Below are positions 1 through 6,500 of a stretch of 7,020 bases of DNA, piece after piece. The translations under genes were made by a program, and so were the position numbers. The notes below the pieces were generated by a model that was given only the letters and a program-made list of their open reading frames with translations, had not been told where the DNA came from and ran no database searches. The DNA is from CAZNUP01 sp964609775. GTDB taxonomy: Bacteria; Patescibacteriota; Microgenomatia; JAMCZE01. The stretch is taken from assembly GCA_964609775.1 (NCBI GenBank), contig CAZSSJ010000033.1:1-7020 (forward strand), written 5' to 3'. Positions within the stretch are counted from its first letter, which is position 1, and every line of letters begins with the position of its first letter.

Positions 1-100
1 CGGAAGAGACTGACAACCTAGTCTTCAAGTGTTGCACTTCCACTGCGAATCTACCCAGACATACGTGTTCACCTCCTCCAGCCTAGAGTTTAAAGGCTAG
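1..100. other. Unassigned left edge with short inverted repeats
   Basis: No convincing coding frame is seen here. The frame of the downstream recombinase remnant is closed by a TAG at 98-100. Two small inverted repeats are visible: AAGTG-TTG-CACTT at 27-39, and GCCTAG (81-86) with CTAGGC (97-102). The stretch beginning TGTTGCACTTCC at 30 vaguely resembles the terminal repeats of IS30-family elements as I remember them, but no transposase is present, so I do not call an IS. It may be the breakpoint that removed the N-terminal part of the recombinase. Confidence 0.3.
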
Positions 101-742
101 GCGAAATTATGTCTGTACCAAGATTGGGGAGCAGTCCACGAATCCTATACGGAAGAACAATTAAGGAAAATTGTTGGTGATTGCGGCTTGCATGAAGGCT
201 GGGAACCATATTTTGAAAGGTGGATAGCCGAAGCCGAAGAAAAAGACAAACTAGAAGGCGAAAAAGAAATAAATCAACTTGATTCTCAAACTCAAGAAAC
301 CGAAATCAAACTCAATAGGCTACTTGATGGATATTTAGATCAGGTTATCGAACCGGAAATATACAAGCAGAAAAAGAATGAGTTGTTTGAGGAAAAACTA
401 ATGTTAGAGGAGAAAAAATCGCAAATTTCCAAAAATGGAACTGTTTGGCTCGAACCTATGAGAGAATTCGTAAATTGCGCCTTACAGGCGCAAAAAATCG
501 CGCGCGCAAAAAATAATTGCCATGATTTATCAGTCATGGCAAAAAAAGTCGGCTCGAACTTCTTTTTAATGAATCGGCGACACTCGGCTAATTTGAATTA
601 TGCCTTTGCAGCGCTGTCTGCGGAGGCGGGCGCAGCCAGCTGTGCTCCTACCGCTTTTGCGATTTCCAAAATGGTGGGTCCAGAGGGATTCGAACCCTCA
701 ACCAATAGCTTAAAAGGCTACTGCTCTGCCGTTGAGCTATAG
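101..742 (+). pseudogene. Serine recombinase, C-terminal remnant lacking the catalytic domain
   Basis: The frame opens after a TAG at 98-100. A TTG at 188 is the nearest usable start, but recombinase-like sequence already lies before it (YQDWGAVHESYTEEQLRKIV, from 116). What remains matches the C-terminal part of large serine recombinases: a helical segment ending EGWEPYFERW, a long charged coiled coil (about 215-425) with the LLDGYLDQVIEPEIYKQKKN pattern, then WLEPMREF, AQKIA and VGSNFFL at about 445-570. Full proteins of this family run to about 500 residues, with an N-terminal resolvase catalytic domain carrying the serine nucleophile, a recombinase domain and a zinc ribbon. All of these are absent. 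Family similarity stops near 580. From there the frame crosses a GC-rich hairpin and then reads the antisense of tRNA-Lys as VGPEGFEPSTN, a well-known false protein tail. It is therefore probably a dead fragment of an integrase. A separately expressed DNA-binding fragment is possible but unsupported. Confidence 0.75.
613..640. repeat. GC-rich imperfect hairpin downstream of tRNA-Lys
   Basis: Ten-base arms GCTGTCTGCG (613-622) and CGCAGCCAGC (631-640) pair with one mismatch around an 8-base loop. The palindrome CAGCGCTG (609-616) abuts it. It is much richer in GC than the surrounding recombinase sequence and lies where recombinase similarity ends. On the minus strand it is 32 bases past the tRNA-Lys end and could help terminate or process that transcript, but no T-run follows. 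A REP-like repeat or the edge of an old insertion is equally possible. Confidence 0.5.
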
Positions 743-746
743 ACCC
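672..746 (-). tRNA. tRNA-Lys(UUU), CCA end encoded
   Basis: Read on the minus strand it folds as a full cloverleaf. The acceptor strands are GGGTCTA and TGGACCC, the D arm is GCTC-AACGGCA-GAGC, the anticodon stem is GTAGC/GCTAT with loop CTTTTAA (anticodon UUU at 714-712), and the variable loop is 5 nt. The T arm is GAGGG-TTCGAAT-CCCTC. Discriminator A and an encoded CCA (674-672) follow. It decodes lysine AAA/AAG codons. Five bases separate it from a truncated tRNA just upstream, so the two were probably transcribed together. The plus-strand recombinase frame runs antisense through it. Confidence 0.95.
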
Positions 747-751
747 ATTTT

Positions 752-790
752 GCGTCAAAGGCTCTTGCTCTGCCGTTGAGCTATCGCCCC
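752..790 (-). pseudogene. Truncated tRNA, 5' half only (tRNA-Gln(UUG)-like)
   Basis: The minus strand gives acceptor 5' strand GGGGCGA, then TA, a perfect D arm GCTC-AACGGCA-GAGC, and an anticodon arm start AGAGC with loop CTTTGAC (anticodon would be UUG, Gln). Only two pairs of the 3' anticodon stem follow (GC) before the sequence changes to AAAA and the tRNA-Lys gene. No T arm or matching TCGCCCC acceptor strand occurs nearby or elsewhere in the window. The D-arm block is identical to that of the neighbouring tRNA-Lys. It is either a decayed tandem tRNA or a gene cut near the anticodon by recombination. The anticodon assignment depends on the loop being intact. Confidence 0.75.
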
Positions 791-799
791 AACCTTTAT

Positions 800-828
800 A
801 TTTTACCTCAAATTAGGAGGATCTTAAA
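800..828 (-). promoter_or_regulatory. Possible sigma70-type promoter for the tRNA pair
   Basis: On the minus strand, TTTAAG (828-823) and TAAAAT (805-800) are separated by 17 bases, and the -10 box ends 9 bases before the 5' end of the tRNA half. The -10 differs from TATAAT at one position; the -35 is weak. Placement is right for a tRNA transcript, but the AT-rich context makes chance matches likely. Confidence 0.35.
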
Positions 829-862
829 GTTTAAGAGTGTAGAGAGGTTGATCTAGTAGGGG

Positions 863-1000
863 TCAATTATCTTTACCTCCAAGCACGTCTCCAGGGATAA
901 GTCTTTTAATTCTGAGTATCATTTGAGAGAATGGGGATTCTTTTTTACGATCACAAGCGGGGCAATTTATACAAACAAAGGCTTCTCTTCTGGCTGTCAT
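863..1000 (-). CDS. Small Cys-motif protein (45 aa), unknown function
   Basis: This ORF is not a family I recognise. It starts MTARREAFVCINCPACDRKK and ends at a TGA (865-863). Cys10, Cys13 and Cys16 form a CxxCxxC cluster, with a proline before the last Ala-Cys pair. The rest is basic and weakly amphipathic (QMILRIKRLIP) and ends in a polar tail. There is no signal peptide or membrane segment. Its ATG lies two bases after the yraN TAA, with no Shine-Dalgarno sequence, so translation would depend on reinitiation or coupling from yraN; this spacing is the main reason to believe it is real. Three close cysteines suggest metal binding, perhaps one zinc with a fourth ligand from elsewhere or from a partner, but this is inference. 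Chance ORFs of this size do occur. Confidence 0.55.
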   Translation of the reverse strand: MTARREAFVCINCPACDRKKESPFSQMILRIKRLIPGDVLGGKDN

Positions 1001-1002
1001 TT

Positions 1003-1374
1003 TTAAAGAGTTATGTTTTCAAAATGCATGAGTGAGTCAACACTTTGATCGGATTTTAGCATAATGGCGATGGCGTCGATTTGGGGGGAGAGTTTGGTTT
1101 GGGGAAACTGGTTATAGTAGTAGTCGACCATCTTTTTGAGCTCGTGAAGTTTGTTGGGAGTAATGGCTTCTTCCGGCCGGCCAAATTCATCAGAGAGGCG
1201 GGTTTTGACTTCGACGAAGATTAAATGCTTTTTGTCCGGATGGAGACAGATTATATCCACTTCGCCGTATTGTTTGGCACGAAAGTTTTTCTGAATTAGC
1301 TTATAGCCTTTTGTCGATAGGAAGTCGGTGGCGATTTGTTCACCTAGAGCGCCAATCTTTTTGTTGTCATCCAT
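1003..1374 (-). CDS. yraN: YraN/UPF0102 family predicted endonuclease-like protein
   Basis: This 123-residue protein matches the YraN (UPF0102) family in length and motifs: GALGEQIATDFL at 8-19, GEVDII at 37-42 and FVEVKTR at 53-59. Asp40, Glu55 and Lys57 form the PD-(D/E)xK nuclease core, and QIDAIAI (98-104) is the usual later strand. All expected catalytic residues are present. The family is thought to act on DNA or branched nucleic acid, but its cellular role is poorly defined. The ATG at 1374 is chosen because it gives the normal N-terminus and its A is the last base of the upstream stop (TGATG), a classic coupled start; a longer frame to 1434 only adds shadow sequence from the preceding gene. 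No Shine-Dalgarno is visible. Gene order rplS-(rnhB)-yraN is common in bacteria, and here another gene separates the two. Confidence 0.92.
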   Translation of the reverse strand: MDDNKKIGALGEQIATDFLSTKGYKLIQKNFRAKQYGEVDIICLHPDKKHLIFVEVKTRLSDEFGRPEEAITPNKLHELKKMVDYYYNQFPQTKLSPQIDAIAIMLKSDQSVDSLMHFENITL

Positions 1375-3170
1375 CAAAAGGACCCGAGATATGTCTGATA
1401 TTGGTCGATGCTGTAGGGGGCGGAGAGATGGCACTTTGGGTTGGCAGGATCAATTGGCCAGGAGGTGACGTTGGTGATTCGAAGCGGCGCGGAATCACCC
1501 TTCAGGTAGTTTCGGATCGCCTGGGCGACCTGATCATTGTTGTGGTAGGTCTCACCGATGATGACCTCACTTCCGAGAAGATTAAACTCCTTTAAAACAG
1601 TTTCGACTCTCTGGAGAGTTAAAGCAAAATTTGTCAGAATGGGGCCGGGAATTGGTGGGCTATAGAGATGAATTTCAAAATATTTTGGCATCGGAATTCC
1701 GGTTTTTTGGAAAAAGCCAATCAAACCCCTGGTTTTTCCCGCCCATTCGTTCTCGTAGTAGCTGATCGTGACGTCATTTGAACCATAGTCCTTGACATAG
1801 AGGGAAAAGAGAGCACGGTAGTGATCATAAAGTTGCTGCAGCTCCTTAGATCCGGTCCAGCTGCTCGGCGCGCTTTCATTATTGAGATCAATCCGCACCG
1901 TGCTTGGTCCATAGGTTTTGGCAATTGCCCGGACGTCCTGGATGACTTTCCAGGCAAGCGGAATTGAAGCCGGTTTATAGGCGTCCGCCCCGACTGAGAT
2001 ATTGGTCGGGTTACCAACGCCTGAAATTCCAAACGAGACGTTTAAAGTGGAATAGCCCATCTGTTTGATGTCTTTAATATATTGAATTAAATTGTTCCGG
2101 TATTTGGCGGGGATGACGCCGTCTTTAGCCGGGATGACACCCCACTTTAAATTGGAATCCCAATTAGGCAAGGTAGTGACGTTTGGGAGCGGATCGTACC
2201 AAAAGATGAAACGAATCTCACTTATTCCACGGCGTCGCATTTCGGCAAGGGCTGACAGGACCTTTGTTCTGTTGCCCGGTTGGTCATAGAATTGAATAAT
2301 TCCCCGATTATCTAAAAGGCAACTTGAAGAGGGGATGTGGCTGAAGTTGACTCCGTAGGAAATTTGCGAACTATTGACGGGGATCTTTGCGGGCGCTTCA
2401 GTTGGTGTGGCGGTTAGTGTCGGGGCCGGCGGAGTCGTACCGGGCAGAATTTGAGGAATGGTGGGGATGATGGGAATGAGCGGTGAGGGGGATGAGGTTT
2501 TATAGCGAATTGTTAACTTGGGATGAAGTGACGGCAGATTCCGAGCAAAGACAAAATTACGGGCGTAGAGTCCCCCATTTCCTTTGAGGATTAGAGCAAT
2601 GGGGTGCTTTCCCTGCCAACCTGGCTTGAGGACGAGTTCCTGGGTGACGGATTTTAAATCCCCAAGAGAATACCAGATCCCGCTTTTCCAGTTCGCAATT
2701 TGAGAGATTATCAACTTGTTGGCGGTGGTTGTGCGTTTGGACGGAAGAGGCAGAGTGTTTGACCAATCATATAGGGCGGGGAATTCTTTGGGGTTGACGG
2801 AACTGTCGGCGGAGAGTTCGACAGAAAGCGTTTGCCATTGATTTTGTGAAGAATAAACAGAGAGGATGGCAGACTCGATTTGGGCACCTCTGGGAATTTG
2901 AACATCCCGAAAGTAGAGGCCGGTGTGTTGGCTCAGCGAAGCAGTCCCCCCGATCCAAACGGTGGATGTTTGGTAGTAGTCCGAGTCGAGTTTGCCACTG
3001 GTTTCGTTTATGGTATCATTTGGTTGGAGTGTTTGTTTAGTCTGGGTGCTTATGACCGCAGCTCTGGCGGAATTGCTCGTTTGACGCTTGATGGCGACGA
3101 TCGAAATGGTGAGAAAAAGGAGGAGGGCAATGACGCCGATAATTTTCATTACCTTCTTAGTTAACCGCAT
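1374..3170 (-). CDS. Exported DNRLRE-like / clan GH-A-like glycoside hydrolase
   Basis: A 598-residue predicted surface protein. Residues 1-27 hold a Lys/Arg-rich start and a hydrophobic segment (IIGVIALLLFLTISIVAI), either a signal peptide or a membrane anchor. About 55-225 resembles the DNRLRE/CBM-type beta-sandwich (VWIGG, GLYFRDVQIPRGAQIESAIL). A Pro/Thr/Ser-rich linker covers about 225-265. About 270-598 resembles a clan GH-A (beta/alpha)8 barrel: YGVNFSHI at the first strand, EIRFIFWYDP next, IDLNNES with Glu432 as probable acid/base, FEIHLYSPP, and IIGETY with Glu540 as probable nucleophile. The exact GH family and substrate cannot be told from the sequence alone. Only two cysteines occur, Cys284 and Cys580, at the two ends of the barrel. 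A 7-codon tandem duplication (GVIPAK twice) sits at 344-357. The ATG at 3170 is preferred over a TTG at 3179; neither has a Shine-Dalgarno. It lies 59 bases after rplS and overlaps yraN by one base. Confidence 0.75.
   Translation of the reverse strand: MRLTKKVMKIIGVIALLLFLTISIVAIKRQTSNSARAAVISTQTKQTLQPNDTINETSGKLDSDYYQTSTVWIGGTASLSQHTGLYFRDVQIPRGAQIESAILSVYSSQNQWQTLSVELSADSSVNPKEFPALYDWSNTLPLPSKRTTTANKLIISQIANWKSGIWYSLGDLKSVTQELVLKPGWQGKHPIALILKGNGGLYARNFVFARNLPSLHPKLTIRYKTSSPSPLIPIIPTIPQILPGTTPPAPTLTATPTEAPAKIPVNSSQISYGVNFSHIPSSSCLLDNRGIIQFYDQPGNRTKVLSALAEMRRRGISEIRFIFWYDPLPNVTTLPNWDSNLKWGVIPAKDGVIPAKYRNNLIQYIKDIKQMGYSTLNVSFGISGVGNPTNISVGADAYKPASIPLAWKVIQDVRAIAKTYGPSTVRIDLNNESAPSSWTGSKELQQLYDHYRALFSLYVKDYGSNDVTISYYENEWAGKTRGLIGFFQKTGIPMPKYFEIHLYSPPIPGPILTNFALTLQRVETVLKEFNLLGSEVIIGETYHNNDQVAQAIRNYLKGDSAPLRITNVTSWPIDPANPKCHLSAPYSIDQYQTYLGSF
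2100..2141 (-). repeat. 21-bp in-frame tandem duplication in the hydrolase gene
   Basis: Two adjacent 7-codon units encode GVIPAKD and GVIPAKY. The units differ at a few bases, mostly at synonymous third positions, so the duplication is not brand new. It lies in a loop between early strands of the predicted barrel and keeps the frame. Confidence 0.8.
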
Positions 3171-3202
3171 TGCGCCCAAGAGGTCAAGGAGGATTGAAGC
3201 AT

Positions 3203-3215
3203 CACGAGAGTCGTG
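3203..3215. other. Short hairpin in the rplS-hydrolase gap
   Basis: CACGA and TCGTG pair perfectly around a GAG loop, 14 bases after the rplS stop codon on the minus strand. No T-run follows on that strand (there is a short TTTT on the plus-strand side), so it is a poor intrinsic terminator for the operon. It could act as an mRNA processing or stability element between a highly expressed ribosomal gene and the hydrolase. Confidence 0.4.
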
Positions 3216-3229
3216 TTTTCAAATGGTTG

Positions 3230-3523
3230 CTACGCCACCACTCTGGCGACTTCTTTTTCGGTGAGATTGCGGAGATAGTAGAGTTTTGCTCGGCGAATTT
3301 TCCCGGCTTTCTTTTTAACAGCAACTTTCTCTACCCAGGGAGTGCGGAAAGGGAAAATCTTTTCGACTCCGACGCCAGCGGAAATTTTGCGGACGGTGTA
3401 GGATTTGGCGTTGCTGTCAATTTTGATGACGACGCCTTCGAAAATTTGCAGACGGGTTTTGTCGCCCTCCAGAATTTTTTGAAAGACGCGGATGGTGTCA
3501 CCAACGTTAAAACTTATCAGCAT
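3230..3523 (-). CDS. rplS: Large ribosomal subunit protein bL19
   Basis: A 97-residue bL19, which sits at the 30S-50S interface of the ribosome. Family landmarks run in order: FNVGDTIRVFQKILEGDKTR (5-24), the FEGVVI strand, YTVRKISAGVGVEKIFPF, the PWVEKVAV strand and KIRRAKLYYLRNL near the end. It is shorter than the usual about 115 residues, having lost most of the N-terminal helix. The ATG at 3523 follows the dnaE stop by 9 bases with no Shine-Dalgarno between them, suggesting coupling to dnaE. A ribosomal protein directly behind dnaE is unusual; its classical partners rpsP, rimM and trmD are not in the window, while yraN two genes downstream is a familiar neighbour. Confidence 0.97.
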   Translation of the reverse strand: MLISFNVGDTIRVFQKILEGDKTRLQIFEGVVIKIDSNAKSYTVRKISAGVGVEKIFPFRTPWVEKVAVKKKAGKIRRAKLYYLRNLTEKEVARVVA

Positions 3524-3532
3524 AGGGATATT

Positions 3533-6500
3533 TTAGTTGATCTTTCGCGCTCTTTCAACTATGAGGGAGATCCGGTCTTCGCGGAAGTCAACTTTGCCGG
3601 TGAGAACGACGACGTTATTGGTGTTCCAGGAGTCCTTGAAATCGGCATAAGTGCGAGGGAAGACGACGCACTCCATTTTTGTTCCGGTGCCGTTTTCGAT
3701 CGTGACGAAGGCCATTTCGTCGTTGTTTTTCTTGGTGAAAATTTTGCGCAGACCGACGATGAGACCACCGACAGTGACATTTTTGCCGTTATAGGAATCG
3801 ACTTCCTCGAGGAGCGAAGTCAGGTTGTGAGTGGTCATATCCGCTGCTTGGGCGAGGAGTTTAGCGGCGGGGTGTTCAGTCAGATAGAATCCTAAGAATT
3901 CTTTTTCGAAAGTGAGGAGCTGTTCCCGGGGAAGCTCGTCGAGGTCGGGAAGATCAAAACTGGTGACTGCCTGAACCTCAACCTCCGTAACGTCGCTATC
4001 AAACAGGCCGGTTTGCCCCGAACTGACTTGCTTGGCCATCTTGTGGGATTCGGATATTATCTTGTCCAGGGCGGCGAGCATGGCTGAGCGCTTGCTGAAG
4101 GTGTCCATGGCGCCGGCTTTGATGAGACTTTCGAGAGCCTTGCGGTTGACTTTTTGGAGGTCAACGCGACGAGCAAATTCTGACAGAGAATTAAACGGAC
4201 CGCCGGTTTCACGAGCGGAAAGAATGCTTTTGATGGCAGCCTCACCGATGTTTTTAATGGCGGAGAGGCCAAAACGGATGGCTTTACCCTCTAAGGAATT
4301 TTTTTCAGGCTCAATTGTGAACCCCACCGCGGAGCAATTAATGTCTGGGGAAGGAACCTTAATTTTCATGCGTTTGCATTCCTCAACGGCTTCGGCAACC
4401 TTGTCAGTGTCTCCGGATTCGGCTGTCAGAAGGGCACACATGTATTCGACCGGGTAGTGACATTTGAGATAGGCGGTTTGATAGGAGACGATTCCGTAGG
4501 AGGCGGCGTGGGCTTTGTTGAAGCCGTAGCCTTGGAAGGGAACGAACAGTTCCCATAATTTCTCAGCCTCGGTCTTTGTCAGACCAGAGGTCTTTATGCA
4601 GCCCTCGACGAAGACATTGTGTTGCTCGGCCATCTCTTTGGGTTTTTTCTTGCCAATGGCCTTTCGGAGTTTGTCGATGCTTTCCCAGGTGTAGCCGGCG
4701 AGAGCGAGTCCGGTGAACATGACGTCTTCCTGGTAGACGAGGATGCCGTAGGACTTGTCCAAAAACTCGGACATTTTAGGATGGAGATAGGTTACGGGGG
4801 ATTTGCCATTTTTTCGGGCGATGTACTCAGGGATGTTCGCCATCGGGCCTGGACGGAAGAGGGCAATCATGACCATGATGTCTTCAATGCGGTTGGGTTT
4901 CAAGTCTTTTAGCCATTTGGTCATGCCGGTGCCGCCAAGCTGGAAAGTGCCCATGGTTTCGCCTCGGGAGAGCATGTCAAATGTCGCTTTATCGTTGAGG
5001 GGGATTTTTGCTAAATCTATTTTAATGTCCAGGGTTTTTTCGATGATGTCCCGAGCGGCTCCAAGGATGGAAAGATTTCGGATTCCGAGGATGTCGATTT
5101 TGACCAGGCCGACGCCGCCATACTCATCGGCGATGGAGTGCATGTCGTATTGGGTGATGATTTTTTTGCCATCAGGCTCCAGTTGCAGAGGGGTGTAGTC
5201 GGTCATGGTTGTTGGGGAAATGACCACTCCAGCGGCATGGACAGAAATGTGACGGGCGTTGCCTTCGATCTCTTTTGCTAGATCGAGAATTTTTTTGGTG
5301 TCGGGGTTGGAATCGGAGAATTCTTTCAACTCGAGAGTTATTTCTAAGGCTTTTTCTATGGTCATGGGGAATCCCTGGGAGCCTAAGGGGATGAGTTTGG
5401 AGATCTTGTCGCCGACGGCGTAGGGGTAGCCCAGGACCCGGGCCACGTCACGAACAGCGGCTCGAGCGAGCATTTTCCCAAACGTGCAGATCTGGGCGAC
5501 TTTGTCCTTGCCATATTTCTCAGTTATGTGAGCGACCAGTTCCTCCCGACGATCGTCAGCAATGTCTAAATCGATATCTGGCGAGCTTGGTCGGTAGGGA
5601 TTTAAAAAGCGTTCAAAGGGCAAATTATATTTGAGGGGGTCGACGGTGGTGATTCCCATGGCGTAGGACACGACTGACCCAGCAGCTGAACCTCGAGTGT
5701 TAATGATGATGCCCTTTTCGGCGCACCAGTCAGCCAGATCTGCCAGAATCAAGAAATAGGGGGCGTAGCCTTTGGTGCAGATGACGTCAAGTTCATAGTC
5801 CAATCTTTTGAGAATTTCCTCACTGACAGAACCATAGCGGTCGCCAACTCTTTCGTGGGTTAGTCGTTTTAAGACTTCCGGGGCAGATTCACCCCTGGGG
5901 AGATCGACCCGAGGATAAATGGATTTGCCAAGTTCGATTACCAGTTCACAAGCTTCGGCAATTTTTTTGGTATTAGTGAGGGCATCTGGAAGATCGGGAA
6001 AAATGTTTTGCATTTCTTGCTCTGTCCGAAGATGGAACGTGGGCGAGTCGATGTAGCGCAAACGTTCGGTGTCGGCTGTTGTTTTGCCGGTGGAAATGCA
6101 AACTAAGGCATCTTGGGCGGTGGCGTCACTTTGCTGGAGATAGTGGGCGTCGTTGGTGGCAACTAGGGGCAGGCCCAACTCTCGGCTCAACTTGACAATT
6201 CCTGCCACCCACTTGTCCTCTGAGGCTTGCATAAGCTGAAGCTTTTCGAGAAGTTTGGGGTTGTCTTTAACCTGATCAAGATAGTCTTTGAATTGATGAC
6301 GCTGGACTTCGAGATAGTAGTTTTCTTCGCCGAACGTCTCCACATACCACTCGATTTGTTTTTTGGCTTGATCGTATAGGCCGTCGTTGAGAAGTCTAGC
6401 AATTTCCCCTTTAGGACAGGCGGAGAGGCAGATGAGGCCGGCACTGTGTTTTTTGAGAGTGGCTTTATCCACTCGGGGGCGATAGTAGTAGCCTTCGAGG

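Noticed and set aside
29..58. IS30-like terminal repeat
   Set aside because: The resemblance rests on memory of a short motif; no transposase, second end or target duplication is visible.
1375..1434. Twenty-codon N-terminal extension of yraN
   Set aside because: It overlaps the hydrolase C-terminus and precedes the normal family start at 1374.
3171..3179. TTG start for the hydrolase three codons upstream
   Set aside because: The ATG at 3170 gives a standard basic signal-like N-terminus, and neither has a Shine-Dalgarno to favour the rarer codon.
3165..3206. Possible 13-codon leader peptide before the hydrolase
   Set aside because: A short ATG frame overlaps the hydrolase start, but it has no ribosome-binding site and no regulatory codon pattern.
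3170..3895. Long plus-strand frame of 241 codons
   Set aside because: It lies antisense to rplS and the end of dnaE, both firmly identified, and its translation has no recognisable motif; it is a shadow of their codon use.
4032..5198. Several plus-strand frames of about 100-140 codons
   Set aside because: All are antisense to the conserved polymerase core of dnaE and resemble nothing.
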